64,000 nt of DNA from Glaciecola sp048820975 (lineage in GTDB: Bacteria; Pseudomonadota; Gammaproteobacteria; Enterobacterales; Alteromonadaceae), in the NCBI RefSeq assembly GCF_048820975.1, contig NZ_JBMEUF010000002.1, forward strand, positions 248,001 through 312,000, written 5' to 3'. A program made the translations under genes and the position numbers. Numbering within the stretch: position 1 is the stretch's first letter; the number at the start of each line of letters is the position of its first letter. A model generated the notes under the pieces. That model made no database searches, was not told the DNA's origin, and was given only the letters and a program-made list of their open reading frames with translations. Below, in pieces: positions 45,901 through 54,587 of the stretch.

Positions 45901-46832
45901 TCTGTAAGAAGTTCAACATCTTCTATCGTAAACTGCCACAGCTTATCTTGATTTACAGCTGCAAATTTTGCGCTAATTTCATTATGTACGGTAAAATCAT
46001 TGGTTTGCCAATCAAAAGTCGTGGGTTTCAGCACGCCATCAATTCGCGAGACCTCACCGGTGTTAATTCGCGCCCGAAGCTCAGCATTCCCTTTACTTGA
46101 AATTAATTTTCCATCAAGAGCGGTGTATTCATTGAGCCAAGCAGAAAAATCAATGTCGGTAGCTTGCGCATAAAAATTACCGCTATAACTTTCAATATCA
46201 CCATATAAATCAAGAATAAATGACGCGCTATTGTTAGCAAAATCATCTATAGAAAAAACACCTGAACCTTGGTGATGATTCCCTCTATTGAGCCACGATA
46301 GCTGCTCAATATCAAAAGATTTACTTGTTTGCTCACTGTTTAAGGTTACGCGGCTGTTAAGCACTGAAAAGTCACTTAACTGTTCTAAAAATACAGTTTC
46401 TAGCGCTTGAACAATTGGGAATTCAGATTCACCGCCGTCTATTTTGTGTAGGTCAATATCGGTATGTAAATTGTTTAGTACTACTTGCTTACTTTGTAAG
46501 GTCAAGCTCGTGACTGAGGGCCAAAAATCAATTTCTAAAAATAGCTCATCTACACTAAGCGCTATGGGCGACTGATCACCTTTTGCTATATTTACACCCC
46601 TAAGCACTAATGCTGGGCCTGAACTATTCCAACTAACCGACAGCGCATCAAGGCTTATATCAACGGCATATTCATCAGAAACGTAGGCAGCTACCCGGTC
46701 TTTATGGTCATTTAAATAAGGTAGAGAATAACGCAGCAAACTCATCAATAGCGCAAACAGCACTAGTACTATGGCAATTAAGGTCCATAGTTTTTTTAAA
46801 AGATAAGTGGTTACTGATGCTGTTGTGCTCAC
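42939..46832 (-). CDS. yhdP: AsmA-like envelope protein YhdP
   Basis: The 1297-aa product has an N-terminal membrane anchor (about 15-38, LWTLIAIVLVLFALLMSL) followed by a very long beta-rich periplasmic part of the DUF3971/AsmA2 kind and a C-terminal segment with QTLNYNVSFAPNVTGNLPVL. Proteins of this family (YhdP, TamB, YdbH) form bridges that move phospholipid between the membranes in enterics. It overlaps rng by 4 bp and the nitrilase gene by 17 bp. Length is as expected for YhdP. Confidence 0.92.
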   Translation of the reverse strand: MSTTASVTTYLLKKLWTLIAIVLVLFALLMSLLRYSLPYLNDHKDRVAAYVSDEYAVDISLDALSVSWNSSGPALVLRGVNIAKGDQSPIALSVDELFLEIDFWPSVTSLTLQSKQVVLNNLHTDIDLHKIDGGESEFPIVQALETVFLEQLSDFSVLNSRVTLNSEQTSKSFDIEQLSWLNRGNHHQGSGVFSIDDFANNSASFILDLYGDIESYSGNFYAQATDIDFSAWLNEYTALDGKLISSKGNAELRARINTGEVSRIDGVLKPTTFDWQTNDFTVHNEISAKFAAVNQDKLWQFTIEDVELLTDEASLLVSLNGNYSSANGLMFRTSNAFPVKSFLPISGLFSTGLADQLALLSLDMSIDDVAVHINEDVSALVSISDVAWQEHKLISGVSDLQAQVLWQNSKGKLTLFGDKVKVHTNELFDRDLSLEPFSVPIYINTQGDLLITSKGSELVANELNIQADFEYFHGSQFLSLAIDVASLNANVIPSWLPNKLMGSEAKRFLSDAFSGEGNVESASVLWHGKVSEFPFKSADPQSISNGIFQSKVNIKDADFRFSKRWPQLKELDAQLLFENKSLHITGDKGKLGGVNLSELRADIASFSNSTVLTISAEGETRSSDLTTVMLDSMLADSLGRLLDKDLILDGDLRSQLNLYIPLSNANETRATGKVFLQDTKVTLPSLDIVFEKAKGVIHFDNEAIELSDMSAELLNQDITANVSGVQNEDVYELKVNLLGDWKAKQLATYISEDFSNYFSGSSAWDLNLDLFLQKGDFVYDARLKSDLTGAISTLPAPFNKSDTQSRSLSLRSSGNNTASSIELEIEDVAKFDGALPHKEKQFNRAHLSIGPTEFESRGVGFSISSTFDTLDFTEWQHVVEALTSKASSNKTPILQAPQRIFVDAQSLSIFGETLNDVDMRAKRLDSLWDLDIDANEVRTTMIIHDDLYGKGLEIDAEYIRLGIDKTLKLSKDDTQDDTNKSKLTIDPKTLPSIDITCRSCNLYGVDLGRLEIEAEPNSDGLKVNQVLVNNKFGSINASGQWYKRNQDHFTFLAGDMYSSDFGEFVKLMGFDSGVQDSEANLSFALTWKDSPFDASFEHLDGQIDWRLTDGYLTEVSDKGSRIFTLLSLNSLVRKLSLDFRDVFAKGFFYDDMRGSLQIIEGIADTRDTKIDGAAGEIEIYGYTDLAEQTLNYNVSFAPNVTGNLPVLVYFFTVSPPSALAALALDQVLTSTKVISNVNYSVTGTFAEPILIETGRESTEVELPARRDVQPQESEENFVPPSTEDLIDIQVDNNGQSD

Positions 46833-48295
46833 ATCATTACCACATCAAATTTATCTTGATGATATAAAGGCTCTTGCTGTACTTTAATCTGCTTACCTAC
46901 AAATGCTTCAAGTTCAGCCAATATATGTGACTCTTCACCTAATAGTGCATCAACCACAATAGCCGATGCATAAATTACGAATTTATCAGCATTATAGGCT
47001 TTGTTCACTCTTACCACTTCTCGGGTAATTTCAAAGCATATAGTTTCAACAGTTTTAACGCTTCCTCTGCCTTGGCATGCAGGGCATTCTCCGCATAGCA
47101 AATGCTCAAGAGACTCACGTATCCTTTTGCGCGTCATCTCAATCAGACCCAAGGCGGTGTATCCGTGAATATTTGATTTTGCGCGATCTTTTGCCATACC
47201 CAATTCTAAAGAATGTTGAACACGGCGCTTATGATCTGCATCGAGCATATCTATGAAATCAATTAAAATCATTCCACCTAAATTGCGCAGGCGCAATTGC
47301 CTAGCTATTGCAGAGGTTGCCTCAATATTGGTATTAAAGATCGTTTCTTCTAAATTACGATGGCCAACAAACGCACCTGTATTAATATCAATTGTGGTCA
47401 TTGCTTCGGTCTGATCTATAATTAAATAGCCACCGGATTTTAAATCGACTCGTCTTCCTAAGGCGCGTTGTAATTCATTTTCTACATCGTATAAATCGAA
47501 AATAGGCAATTCGCCTTTATAGTATTCGAGTTTTTCAGTGAGTTCGGGCACATATTCTTTAGTAAAAGCTTGTAGCTCTTGAAAGGTAAGATTCGAGTCA
47601 ATGCGAATGCGATCTATTTGTGTGCCAACAAAATCGCGCAACACCCTGCGCGCCACCGGTAAATCTTCATAAAGCACATTAATTTTATTGCCTTTTTTAC
47701 GGGTTTGTATTTTGTTCCATAAGCGACGCAAAAACTCGGCGTCTTGTCGTAACTCATTTTCAGCCACACCTTCTGCAGCGGTTCGCAAAATAAAACCACC
47801 ATTTTCATCGCAAAATTGCGACACAATTGTTTTTAAACGTTCGCGTTCACACTCTTCTTCAATTTTTTGTGATACACCTACATGGGTAACCGATGGCATA
47901 AATACTAAATATCTAGAGGGCAAGGTAATATCGGTTGTTAAGCGTGCGCCTTTTGTGCCTATAGGATCTTTAACAACTTGAACCACAATAGGCTGCCCCT
48001 CACGGACCAACTCGCGGATGTCTTTTATCTCAATTTGCGATGAACTTACCTCATCAGCAAGTTCATCATAAATGGCAATATCTGAGGCGTGTAAAAATGC
48101 AGCTTTGTCTAAGCCTATATCAACAAAAGCGGCCTGCATACCTGGCAATACGCGACTCACTTTACCTTTATAAATATTACCCACTAAGCCTTTTTTGGTA
48201 TGGCGCTCAATATGTATTTCTTGCAAAATCCCATTTTCAATAAGAGCCACTCGAGACTCACTAGGAGTAACATTAATCAGTAATTCTGCGCTCAT
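46829..48295 (-). CDS. rng: Ribonuclease G
   Basis: The 488-aa product has the start MSAELLINVTPSESRVALIE, an S1 domain (about 38-125; GNIYKGKVSRVLPGMQAAFVDIG), the RNase E/G catalytic part with metal-binding Asp in TTIDINTGAFVG and LIDFIDM, and the zinc-link CPACQGRG. It cleaves single-stranded RNA and matures the 16S rRNA 5' end. Without the long C-terminal scaffold of RNase E it is RNase G. It is 39 nt after maf and overlaps yhdP by 4 bp (ATGA). Confidence 0.96.
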   Translation of the reverse strand: MSAELLINVTPSESRVALIENGILQEIHIERHTKKGLVGNIYKGKVSRVLPGMQAAFVDIGLDKAAFLHASDIAIYDELADEVSSSQIEIKDIRELVREGQPIVVQVVKDPIGTKGARLTTDITLPSRYLVFMPSVTHVGVSQKIEEECERERLKTIVSQFCDENGGFILRTAAEGVAENELRQDAEFLRRLWNKIQTRKKGNKINVLYEDLPVARRVLRDFVGTQIDRIRIDSNLTFQELQAFTKEYVPELTEKLEYYKGELPIFDLYDVENELQRALGRRVDLKSGGYLIIDQTEAMTTIDINTGAFVGHRNLEETIFNTNIEATSAIARQLRLRNLGGMILIDFIDMLDADHKRRVQHSLELGMAKDRAKSNIHGYTALGLIEMTRKRIRESLEHLLCGECPACQGRGSVKTVETICFEITREVVRVNKAYNADKFVIYASAIVVDALLGEESHILAELEAFVGKQIKVQQEPLYHQDKFDVVMM

Positions 48296-48334
48296 GATAA
48301 TATCCTACGCTCGTAATATATGAAGGTTCTACTA

Positions 48335-48898
48335 TTACTTATTGAGTTGCTGTAATAGTTGCTTAGTTTCAAGAAGAGGCAAGCCCACTACTGCGCTAAA
48401 ACTGCCTTTGATTTGCTCTACAAATTGCCCACCAATACCTTGAATGGCATAGCCGCCTGCTTTGTCTTGAGGTTCTTTTGTAGCCCAGTAAATCTCTGCC
48501 TCTTGAGAAGAAATACTGGTCATTTTTACGCTAGTAAAAACGGTTTTACTTAACACACGATCTTCATGAAGAATACACACGCCAGTAAATACCTGATGCC
48601 ATTTATTACTTAATAATTGCATCATATTACTAAAATCATCAAAGTTTCGAGGTTTTCCTAATATTTGCTCATTACACGCTACAACTGTATCTGAGCCTAT
48701 AACAGCGCTATTTAGATTATTCATTATAATAGCTTTGGCCTTTTTTTTGGCCAATCGTTCAACTAATTCTTGTGGTTTTTCGCCCTTTAGAATGCTTTCA
48801 TCCACATCGGCTGCTTGAATAAGAAAATCATCAAGTAAGTGAGCTAGTAGATGTTTTCTTCTAGGTGAGGCTGAGGCAAGGATGATGGGAGTCTGCAT
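48335..48898 (-). CDS. Maf-family nucleotide pyrophosphatase (YhdE type)
   Basis: The 187-aa product has the motifs ILASASPRRKHLL, VIGSDTVV and EPQDKAGGYAIQGIGG. The family hydrolyses dTTP/UTP or modified nucleotides to monophosphates, preventing misincorporation. Position between mreD and rng is the usual place for the dTTP/UTP (YhdE) type, so that substrate is favoured. It starts 3 nt after mreD. Confidence 0.94.
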   Translation of the reverse strand: MQTPIILASASPRRKHLLAHLLDDFLIQAADVDESILKGEKPQELVERLAKKKAKAIIMNNLNSAVIGSDTVVACNEQILGKPRNFDDFSNMMQLLSNKWHQVFTGVCILHEDRVLSKTVFTSVKMTSISSQEAEIYWATKEPQDKAGGYAIQGIGGQFVEQIKGSFSAVVGLPLLETKQLLQQLNK

Positions 48899-48901
48899 AA
48901 G

Positions 48902-49393
48902 CTAAGTAACACGTAAGTTCCGGCGAAATTTGCGCAACAACCAAAATAGCCACGGCCAGAAAATAATAGATGAAACGGCAGGTCGTAAAAATATCCAATT
49001 AAATTCAATGCCGGTAATTAAGTACTGTAACCAATATACCACCACATGAAATAGCGTCGACAGTAATAAAATCATGACCGCTTGCTGCAACATTGAATAA
49101 TTCCGCAAGCGTTGGTAGTTAGCTGATACCAGATAAATAGGAATAGCCAGTGCAAAACTGTGAACACCTAGCGCGGTGCCATATAAAATATCTAAGGTTA
49201 GCCCTGCCACAGCTGCTATACCTACACTAACCCTATTGGGCAACGCCATAGACCAGTATATTAAAATTAGCAAGAGCCAGTCAGGTCGATATAGATCAAT
49301 GGGTGATGGCATTGGAATAATTTGTAGAATAATGCCAATAACAATACTCACTAAAATGAAAGAATTATTGCCTTTCATATTACTTTTCACCAT
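48902..49393 (-). CDS. mreD: Rod-shape protein MreD
   Basis: The membrane protein of about 163 aa has five to six hydrophobic helices and the MreD blocks YRPDWLLLILIYWSMALPNRVSVG and LDILYGTALGVHSFA. It belongs to the elongasome with MreC, RodA and PBP2. Three ATGs are in frame (49408, 49393, 49378). GAGG lies 9 nt before 49393, and 49378 gives the best match in length to E. coli. The gene overlaps the 3' end of mreC with the chosen start. Confidence 0.92.
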   Translation of the reverse strand: MVKSNMKGNNSFILVSIVIGIILQIIPMPSPIDLYRPDWLLLILIYWSMALPNRVSVGIAAVAGLTLDILYGTALGVHSFALAIPIYLVSANYQRLRNYSMLQQAVMILLLSTLFHVVVYWLQYLITGIEFNWIFLRPAVSSIIFWPWLFWLLRKFRRNLRVT

Positions 49394-50255
49394 TATCGAA
49401 TACCTCATTGGGCGCTAAAGCGTCTTCTGGTGCAATTTCAGCAGGCCACAATAACAATAGGTACTTTAAACGATCTAACTGCGCCGAGGGAGTAATCTTT
49501 ACTGTAGCAAAAGGCTTACTTTCGTCACGAACAATCGTTTTGATGAAGCCAACCGGATAACCCTCTGGAAACACTTTACCTAGCCCAGAGGAAACCAGCA
49601 TATCACCTTCAATAAGATCAGCGCTATGCGCAACGTGTTCGAGCCTTAACTCTGATAAGCTGCCATCCCCACTTGCCACTAGTCGCACGTTGTTGCGGTT
49701 AACTCTAACCGGAATGGCATGCGTAATATCGGAAATAAGTAAAACGCGGCTGTTGGTTGTTCCTACTTCAACAATTTGACCAACAATTCCCGTATCATCA
49801 AGTACTGATTGCCCTTCAAACACATCGTGAATAGCACCTTTGTTAATCACAATTTGATGGCTATAAGGATTATTATCTACCGCCATAAGTTCGGCTATCA
49901 TTCTGTGCATGTCAGAGCGAACAGGGGTATCAAGCAAACTACGTAAATTTTCATTTTCTTGCTGCAACACTACAAAGCGTTGTAGCTTTTCATTCATCAA
50001 GGTCATTTGGCTGGTGAGCTTGGCATTTTCTTCTAACAGGGCTTGCCTAGACGTAAAACGTGAAGCACTCCAGTCTAGAGCTTCACCGGGCAAATCAGCA
50101 ATATACTGTAAGGGGCTCACTAATGAGGTTAAATAGGTGCGTAAACTTGAGATGTTTTCGACTTTGGTATCAACAACCATTGCCACAGATGACAAAGCTA
50201 TGACGATTAATAGCCTTGTGAATAATGAGGGACCTCTTGCAAAAACTTCATTCAT
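49380..50255 (-). CDS. mreC: Rod-shape protein MreC
   Basis: The 291-aa product has the start FARGPSLFTRLLIVIALS with a TM helix (about 12-28), a coiled coil (about 70-105) and the double beta-barrel domain (about 120-270; NDNPYSHQIVINKG-type and SSGLGKVFPEGYPVG blocks). It scaffolds PBP2 and MreB in cell-wall elongation. No ribosome-binding site lies directly before the ATG, because the 20 nt upstream are the T-tract and stem of a hairpin. Confidence 0.95.
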   Translation of the reverse strand: MNEVFARGPSLFTRLLIVIALSSVAMVVDTKVENISSLRTYLTSLVSPLQYIADLPGEALDWSASRFTSRQALLEENAKLTSQMTLMNEKLQRFVVLQQENENLRSLLDTPVRSDMHRMIAELMAVDNNPYSHQIVINKGAIHDVFEGQSVLDDTGIVGQIVEVGTTNSRVLLISDITHAIPVRVNRNNVRLVASGDGSLSELRLEHVAHSADLIEGDMLVSSGLGKVFPEGYPVGFIKTIVRDESKPFATVKITPSAQLDRLKYLLLLWPAEIAPEDALAPNEVFDNGEK

Positions 50256-50285
50256 AATAAAAACAAGGCAAGCTTAGCTTGCCTT
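50256..50285 (-). terminator. Intercistronic terminator between mreB and mreC
   Basis: On the minus strand AAGGCAAGC, loop TAA, GCTTGCCTT (plus coordinates 50285-50265) is followed by GTTTTTATT (50264-50256) that runs up to the mreC start codon. It should let most transcripts stop after mreB, giving more MreB than MreC/MreD. Confidence 0.75.
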
Positions 50286-50298
50286 TTAACACTTCCTA

Positions 50299-51342
50299 TT
50301 AATCGTAGCTAAATAAATCGCCGCCGTGCATATCTATCATATCAAAAGCTTTACCGCCGCCTCGCGCTACGCAAGTAAGAGGGTCATCGGCTATTACTAC
50401 CGGAATACCGGTTTCTTCCATTAATAGCCTATCTAAGTCTTTCAACAATGCACCACCACCGGTTAATACCATGCCGCGTTCAGATATATCTGAAGCCAGC
50501 TCTGGTGGAGACTGCTCTAAGGCTACCATTACCGCACTTACAATACCTGAAAGAGGTTCTTGTAGCGCTTCAAGTATCTCATTGCTATTTAAGATGAATC
50601 CACGAGGTACACCTTCAGCCAAGTTTCTGCCGCGCACCTCAATTTCTTTAACTTCTTCGCCAGGGTAAGCCGCACCAATTTCATGCTTAATGCGCTCAGC
50701 TGTTGCTTCACCAATCAGTGAACCAAAATTACGACGAACATAGTTAATAATAGCTTCGTCAAACTTATCGCCACCAATTCTTACTGATGAAGAATACACT
50801 ACACCGTTTAGTGAAATAATAGCGACTTCGGTAGTACCGCCACCTATATCTACCACCATAGAACCGGTGGCTTCAGATACAGGCAAGCCTGAACCGATTG
50901 CGGCCGCCATAGGTTCGTCTATTAAATAAACTTCACGTGCGCCAGCACCCAGTGCTGATTCTCGAATAGCGCGTCGCTCAACTTGGGTAGAACCACAAGG
51001 AACACATACTAATACGCGAGGAGAAGGACGTAGAAAGTTATTGTCATGAACTTGCTTAATAAAATGCTGAAGCATTTTTTCGGTCACGTAAAAATCGGCA
51101 ATTACACCGTCTTTCATTGGGCGAATAGCTTTAATGTTACCAGGTGTTCTGCCTAGCATTTGCTTGGCTTCATGCCCCACAGCAGCAACACTTTTAGGGC
51201 CACCCGCGCGTTCTTGGCGAATTGCTACCACTGATGGCTCGTTAAGCACGATACCGTTATCTTTCACATAAATTAGCGTGTTTGCCGTACCGAGGTCGAT
51301 TGACAGGTCATTAGAAAACATGCCTCGAAGCTTTTTGAACAT
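50299..51342 (-). CDS. mreB: Actin-like rod-shape protein MreB
   Basis: The 347-aa product has actin-fold motifs: phosphate-1 DLGTANTLIYVKDNG, phosphate-2 VVDIGGGTTEVAI and adenosine VLTGGGALL. It forms membrane-bound filaments that guide side-wall synthesis. AAAGG lies about 6 nt before ATG. It follows the MSHA cluster across 204 bases that carry its promoter; I could not fix the hexamers with confidence. Confidence 0.98.
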   Translation of the reverse strand: MFKKLRGMFSNDLSIDLGTANTLIYVKDNGIVLNEPSVVAIRQERAGGPKSVAAVGHEAKQMLGRTPGNIKAIRPMKDGVIADFYVTEKMLQHFIKQVHDNNFLRPSPRVLVCVPCGSTQVERRAIRESALGAGAREVYLIDEPMAAAIGSGLPVSEATGSMVVDIGGGTTEVAIISLNGVVYSSSVRIGGDKFDEAIINYVRRNFGSLIGEATAERIKHEIGAAYPGEEVKEIEVRGRNLAEGVPRGFILNSNEILEALQEPLSGIVSAVMVALEQSPPELASDISERGMVLTGGGALLKDLDRLLMEETGIPVVIADDPLTCVARGGGKAFDMIDMHGGDLFSYD

Positions 51343-51546
51343 GGATAGCCTTTTATTATTCTATTATTGTTAAACAAATGCGAGTAGTGTAACTCAAGAT
51401 TGATTAATCCGATAGCACTGGATACAAGTAATTAGGTGTTTTCACTCGCTATTTAAAGTGCTTAGAATAATACAGAGCTGTGTTTGTCGCAATCACAAGT
51501 CATCGCTTTATGTAGCAACATCCACATAAGGTAAGCCTAAAAATAG

Positions 51547-51981
51547 CTACGGGCTAAGTTCTTGTACCGAATCTACTGATATTGTTCGGCTTACAACATC
51601 TGTATCTACGGTGCATGCACCGGTACTAGAAAATCGATAAACCAAATGGTCAATATTTCCAAATTGGACGGTTTTACTCGTGCATCTTGCTTGAAATGAA
51701 CAATTTGCTAGACCATTTACAGCGCTAAAAGCTGCAGGGCTAGTTACGGTTTGATTGCAAGCCACCGGCGTTGCGCCTACTGGGAAACTACTTTGCAGTA
51801 AGCTTTGTACCCCCGCTTGAGCCGCTTGCTGCGCTCTAATGCCATAAACCTGATGTAACATAGTATTTGACGCTGCAGAAATAGTTTTTATGAGCGCCCC
51901 CGCCAGCATGCCCGCTACTACTATTACAAATAGAGCAATGACTGTCATGTTACCTTGTTGCCTTTGCCTGTTATGGTACAT
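51547..51981 (-). CDS. mshP: MSHA pilus protein MshP (PilX-like)
   Basis: The 144-aa product has a single N-terminal hydrophobic helix (about 13-34, VIALFVIVVAGMLAGALI) without the GFTLIE prepilin site, then a small Cys-containing domain (CNQTV, NCSFQARC, GACTV). This is the layout of MshP/PilX accessory proteins. It overlaps mshO by 11 bp and is the last msh gene here; mshQ, which follows it in Vibrio, is absent. Confidence 0.82.
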   Translation of the reverse strand: MYHNRQRQQGNMTVIALFVIVVAGMLAGALIKTISAASNTMLHQVYGIRAQQAAQAGVQSLLQSSFPVGATPVACNQTVTSPAAFSAVNGLANCSFQARCTSKTVQFGNIDHLVYRFSSTGACTVDTDVVSRTISVDSVQELSP

Positions 51982-52873
51982 TGGGAATTTGCACCTCTTG
52001 CATAAATGTTACATGTTCATCTTCACGGCCAAATATTAGTAGCAAGCTTGTTAACGCTCCTCGTTGCAATGAGGCATCAACAATCTGAAAAGGGTTTTGC
52101 TCACCCGAGCTGGTATTCGCTCCAAGCACATTAACTAAATTTTGCGCCATTAATTGACCGCCACCGGTATATAGCGTTTGAGTCGTATTAATAGTACTAG
52201 TATGACGATATATTTCATTGTTGCGCATGCAATAGCTGATCGCTTGGTCAGCAAAGTAAATTCGTTTAGAGGGTGAACTTGCGTTAAATCCATCAGCAAA
52301 AGTAACTTGTACTACCCCGTCGCTATCATCATTAGTGGCGCAGTTTCCATCTCCATCATCTGAACAACTATCAACACCTTGGCGATGGTTTAAACTCGCG
52401 TCATAAACCTCCGAAGCTTGAGTAGGGTAAACAATGCCCCAGTCACTCGTACTAGGGACAAAAGTGTTATCATCAATATCGAGCAATTCAACCACGTCAG
52501 CTGTAGTGTTGGTTTCTGCGGCTAAGGGTAAGCTTAAATAAGTTGTGCTCCATTTCAAGGGTACAAATTCTATACAATGACTGCTAGCGTTTGCCGTAAT
52601 TCTCACCGAATTAGGTACGGCACTATTGAGTTCGCGACTTAATCGCTCTACCACGAAGCTACCCTCTCGTACCAAATTTTCACGCTCACTTACATCGGCA
52701 ACCACATTAATTGTACTTCTAATAATGCCGCTTACACTTATTGAGACTATGCCCAATATCACAATGACTAAAATTAATTCTATTAAGGTAAAGCCCTGCA
52801 TTTTCCTGCTGCTCAGGCCTTTGCTAATAACAAAGCTTGAAAAACGGGATGGGGGATTGCTGTGAGGTATCAT
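51971..52873 (-). CDS. mshO: MSHA minor pilin MshO
   Basis: The 300-aa product has a type IV prepilin site (MQG/FTLIELILVIVILGI at about 25) and a PilW-like body. A Asp-rich loop near residue 170 (DSCSDDGDGNCATNDDSDG) resembles a Ca-binding site. The ATG shares its A with the mshD stop (TAATG), but an internal ATG at 52801 would give a shorter, more usual leader. It should act in pilus tip or initiation complexes. Confidence 0.85.
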   Translation of the reverse strand: MIPHSNPPSRFSSFVISKGLSSRKMQGFTLIELILVIVILGIVSISVSGIIRSTINVVADVSERENLVREGSFVVERLSRELNSAVPNSVRITANASSHCIEFVPLKWSTTYLSLPLAAETNTTADVVELLDIDDNTFVPSTSDWGIVYPTQASEVYDASLNHRQGVDSCSDDGDGNCATNDDSDGVVQVTFADGFNASSPSKRIYFADQAISYCMRNNEIYRHTSTINTTQTLYTGGGQLMAQNLVNVLGANTSSGEQNPFQIVDASLQRGALTSLLLIFGREDEHVTFMQEVQIPNVP

Positions 52874-53493
52874 TAGAAGTTAGCTCTATAACTAGAAAAC
52901 GTAATGGCTTCTCCTTCGGGGGTATAAATCACAACTTCTATGCGTTTTTGATTCCCTACCAAAGTACCACTATCTAAGGCTCCATCAGAATTGAGATCAT
53001 CATCATTTACGCCGTCAAAATTATCATCATAACTCACGCTTACGGTGGCAGAGAATCCTAAAAACAATTCGCTTATATCGCTTGAATAGCTTTGCCCTAT
53101 AGAATTTGAAATATCTACACCACTTAAAACTAAACCGTTGTAATCGTCAATATCATCAAAGGTATTACGCGATTCAGAACCATCAGCGCCAAGCGCACTT
53201 GATTCAGTACAACTCACGGTATCGTTACAAGCCACTCTGCCCGTTGGGGTAATACTTGCTTCATCAAAGGCTTTTGCGGTAATTTCACTCAGTAAAGATT
53301 GGCCTAACGACACCGCACGTACTTGCCATATAGGATGAATGCCTTGTCGCGCTTGAGGCATAATAACCGACACTACCATCACCATTGCTACGGCAAAGAT
53401 AACAATACCAACAACGAGTTCTATTAAGGTAAACCCTGATTGAGTGTAGCGATTTTTAGTAACGTTAGCACGAAAGCTTGATTTAACACGCAT
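52873..53493 (-). CDS. mshD: MSHA minor pilin MshD
   Basis: A prepilin of about 206 aa with QSG/FTLIELVVGIVIFAVAMVM near residue 20. The second half has a Asp/Asn-rich segment (YDDNFDGVNDDDLNSDG) like thrombospondin-3 or EF-hand Ca loops. The frame is open far upstream, but ATG at 53493 with GAAGG 8 nt before is the sensible start. That start overlaps the end of mshC by 11 bp. Confidence 0.85.
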   Translation of the reverse strand: MRVKSSFRANVTKNRYTQSGFTLIELVVGIVIFAVAMVMVVSVIMPQARQGIHPIWQVRAVSLGQSLLSEITAKAFDEASITPTGRVACNDTVSCTESSALGADGSESRNTFDDIDDYNGLVLSGVDISNSIGQSYSSDISELFLGFSATVSVSYDDNFDGVNDDDLNSDGALDSGTLVGNQKRIEVVIYTPEGEAITFSSYRANF

Positions 53494-54040
53494 ACACATA
53501 ACCTTCGCTTGCCACGCAAATTTTAGCGGCATCTTCACCAATAACAGAAATTTCGCAACCAGAAGAACAAGTTCCAACATCGGTAAGAGGTGTGCCACTG
53601 TTCGTAAACTGTATAAAAGTAGCTGAACTTGCACCATCATTAACCTGCAGCAGTAGCTTGTCATTCGCTAATTCGCCTAAATCTGAGCGTAGATAGCTGC
53701 TACTAGTATAGTCAATGGTGGTGCCACAAGACGCACTTTGTTGGCCAGATAAAAACGAGGCTGTGGGGGGGCCAAATTCTGGATTTGTACTAGTATCAAA
53801 AATGAGTTTGTAACAATAATCGCTGCGAGTATCGTGCATGGATTTAAGTTGAATATTGCGCAAAGCGCTTAGTAAGCGCTTTTGCACAGCGTATTCAGAA
53901 TAACCAGATGAACCCATAAATCGCGGCACCACGGCAATGCTCATGATGCCTAGAAGTATAATTACCGTAATCAATTCAACAAGCGTGAAACCTAATTGAG
54001 GCTTCAACACGTTTACATGTTGAACATGATTACCTGTCAT
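53483..54040 (-). CDS. mshC: MSHA minor pilin MshC
   Basis: The 185-aa product has the prepilin motif QLG/FTLVELITVIILLGIMSI at about 16 and a GspH-like globular domain with four Cys (SCGTT, TCSSGC). Order after mshA is as in Vibrio. It starts 18 nt after the mshA stop. Confidence 0.86.
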   Translation of the reverse strand: MTGNHVQHVNVLKPQLGFTLVELITVIILLGIMSIAVVPRFMGSSGYSEYAVQKRLLSALRNIQLKSMHDTRSDYCYKLIFDTSTNPEFGPPTASFLSGQQSASCGTTIDYTSSSYLRSDLGELANDKLLLQVNDGASSATFIQFTNSGTPLTDVGTCSSGCEISVIGEDAAKICVASEGYVYAC

Positions 54041-54058
54041 TGAAATAATTTACGCTTA

Positions 54059-54550
54059 TTAACAAGCGTTATCTACAACAATAATCTCAGGTACAGTACC
54101 TTCTGCACTGGCACCCGTGTACTGTACATAACAACCTGTAACGGGGTTTGGCGTGTCATCTGATGTCACGCTTGAAAAACGGATTCTGATCATGTCATCA
54201 GTAGCATTTGAATCTTCAAGCACTAGTTTGGTTGAATCAATTTCAACGAACTTTTGAAGCTCCTCAAAAGTGGTTAAGGTGTCACCCTCTGGATAACCAT
54301 ATTTAGTCTCCACAGTAGATGTACCAATTGTGACATCACTGTCTGCTGAATTTTGCACACCTTTAATAGCCGCTTTCGCATACACTAATTGAGAGGCTCC
54401 TTGAATTGCTGCCTTAACACCTTGCATAGTTTCTTTGCGCGCATCTTCTTGAATATCAATAAAACGTGGCGCTGCAGTTACTGCCAAAATACCTAATATT
54501 ACAATAACAATAATAAGTTCGATTAATGTAAAGCCTTGTTGCTGCTTCAT
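54059..54550 (-). CDS. mshA: Major MSHA pilin MshA
   Basis: The 163-aa product has a short leader MKQQQG cleaved before FTLIELIIVIVILGILAVTA, the strongest prepilin peptidase site of the cluster. The C-terminal part has CYVQYTGAS and ends VVDNAC, giving the usual disulfide loop. MSHA pili mediate surface attachment. ATG at 54550 has AGGAG 6 nt upstream, which is the best ribosome-binding site in the operon and fits a highly made subunit. Confidence 0.92.
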   Translation of the reverse strand: MKQQQGFTLIELIIVIVILGILAVTAAPRFIDIQEDARKETMQGVKAAIQGASQLVYAKAAIKGVQNSADSDVTIGTSTVETKYGYPEGDTLTTFEELQKFVEIDSTKLVLEDSNATDDMIRIRFSSVTSDDTPNPVTGCYVQYTGASAEGTVPEIIVVDNAC

Positions 54551-54587
54551 GTGTAGCTCCTGGTTATGGGTGTTCATCTGGTTAAAA

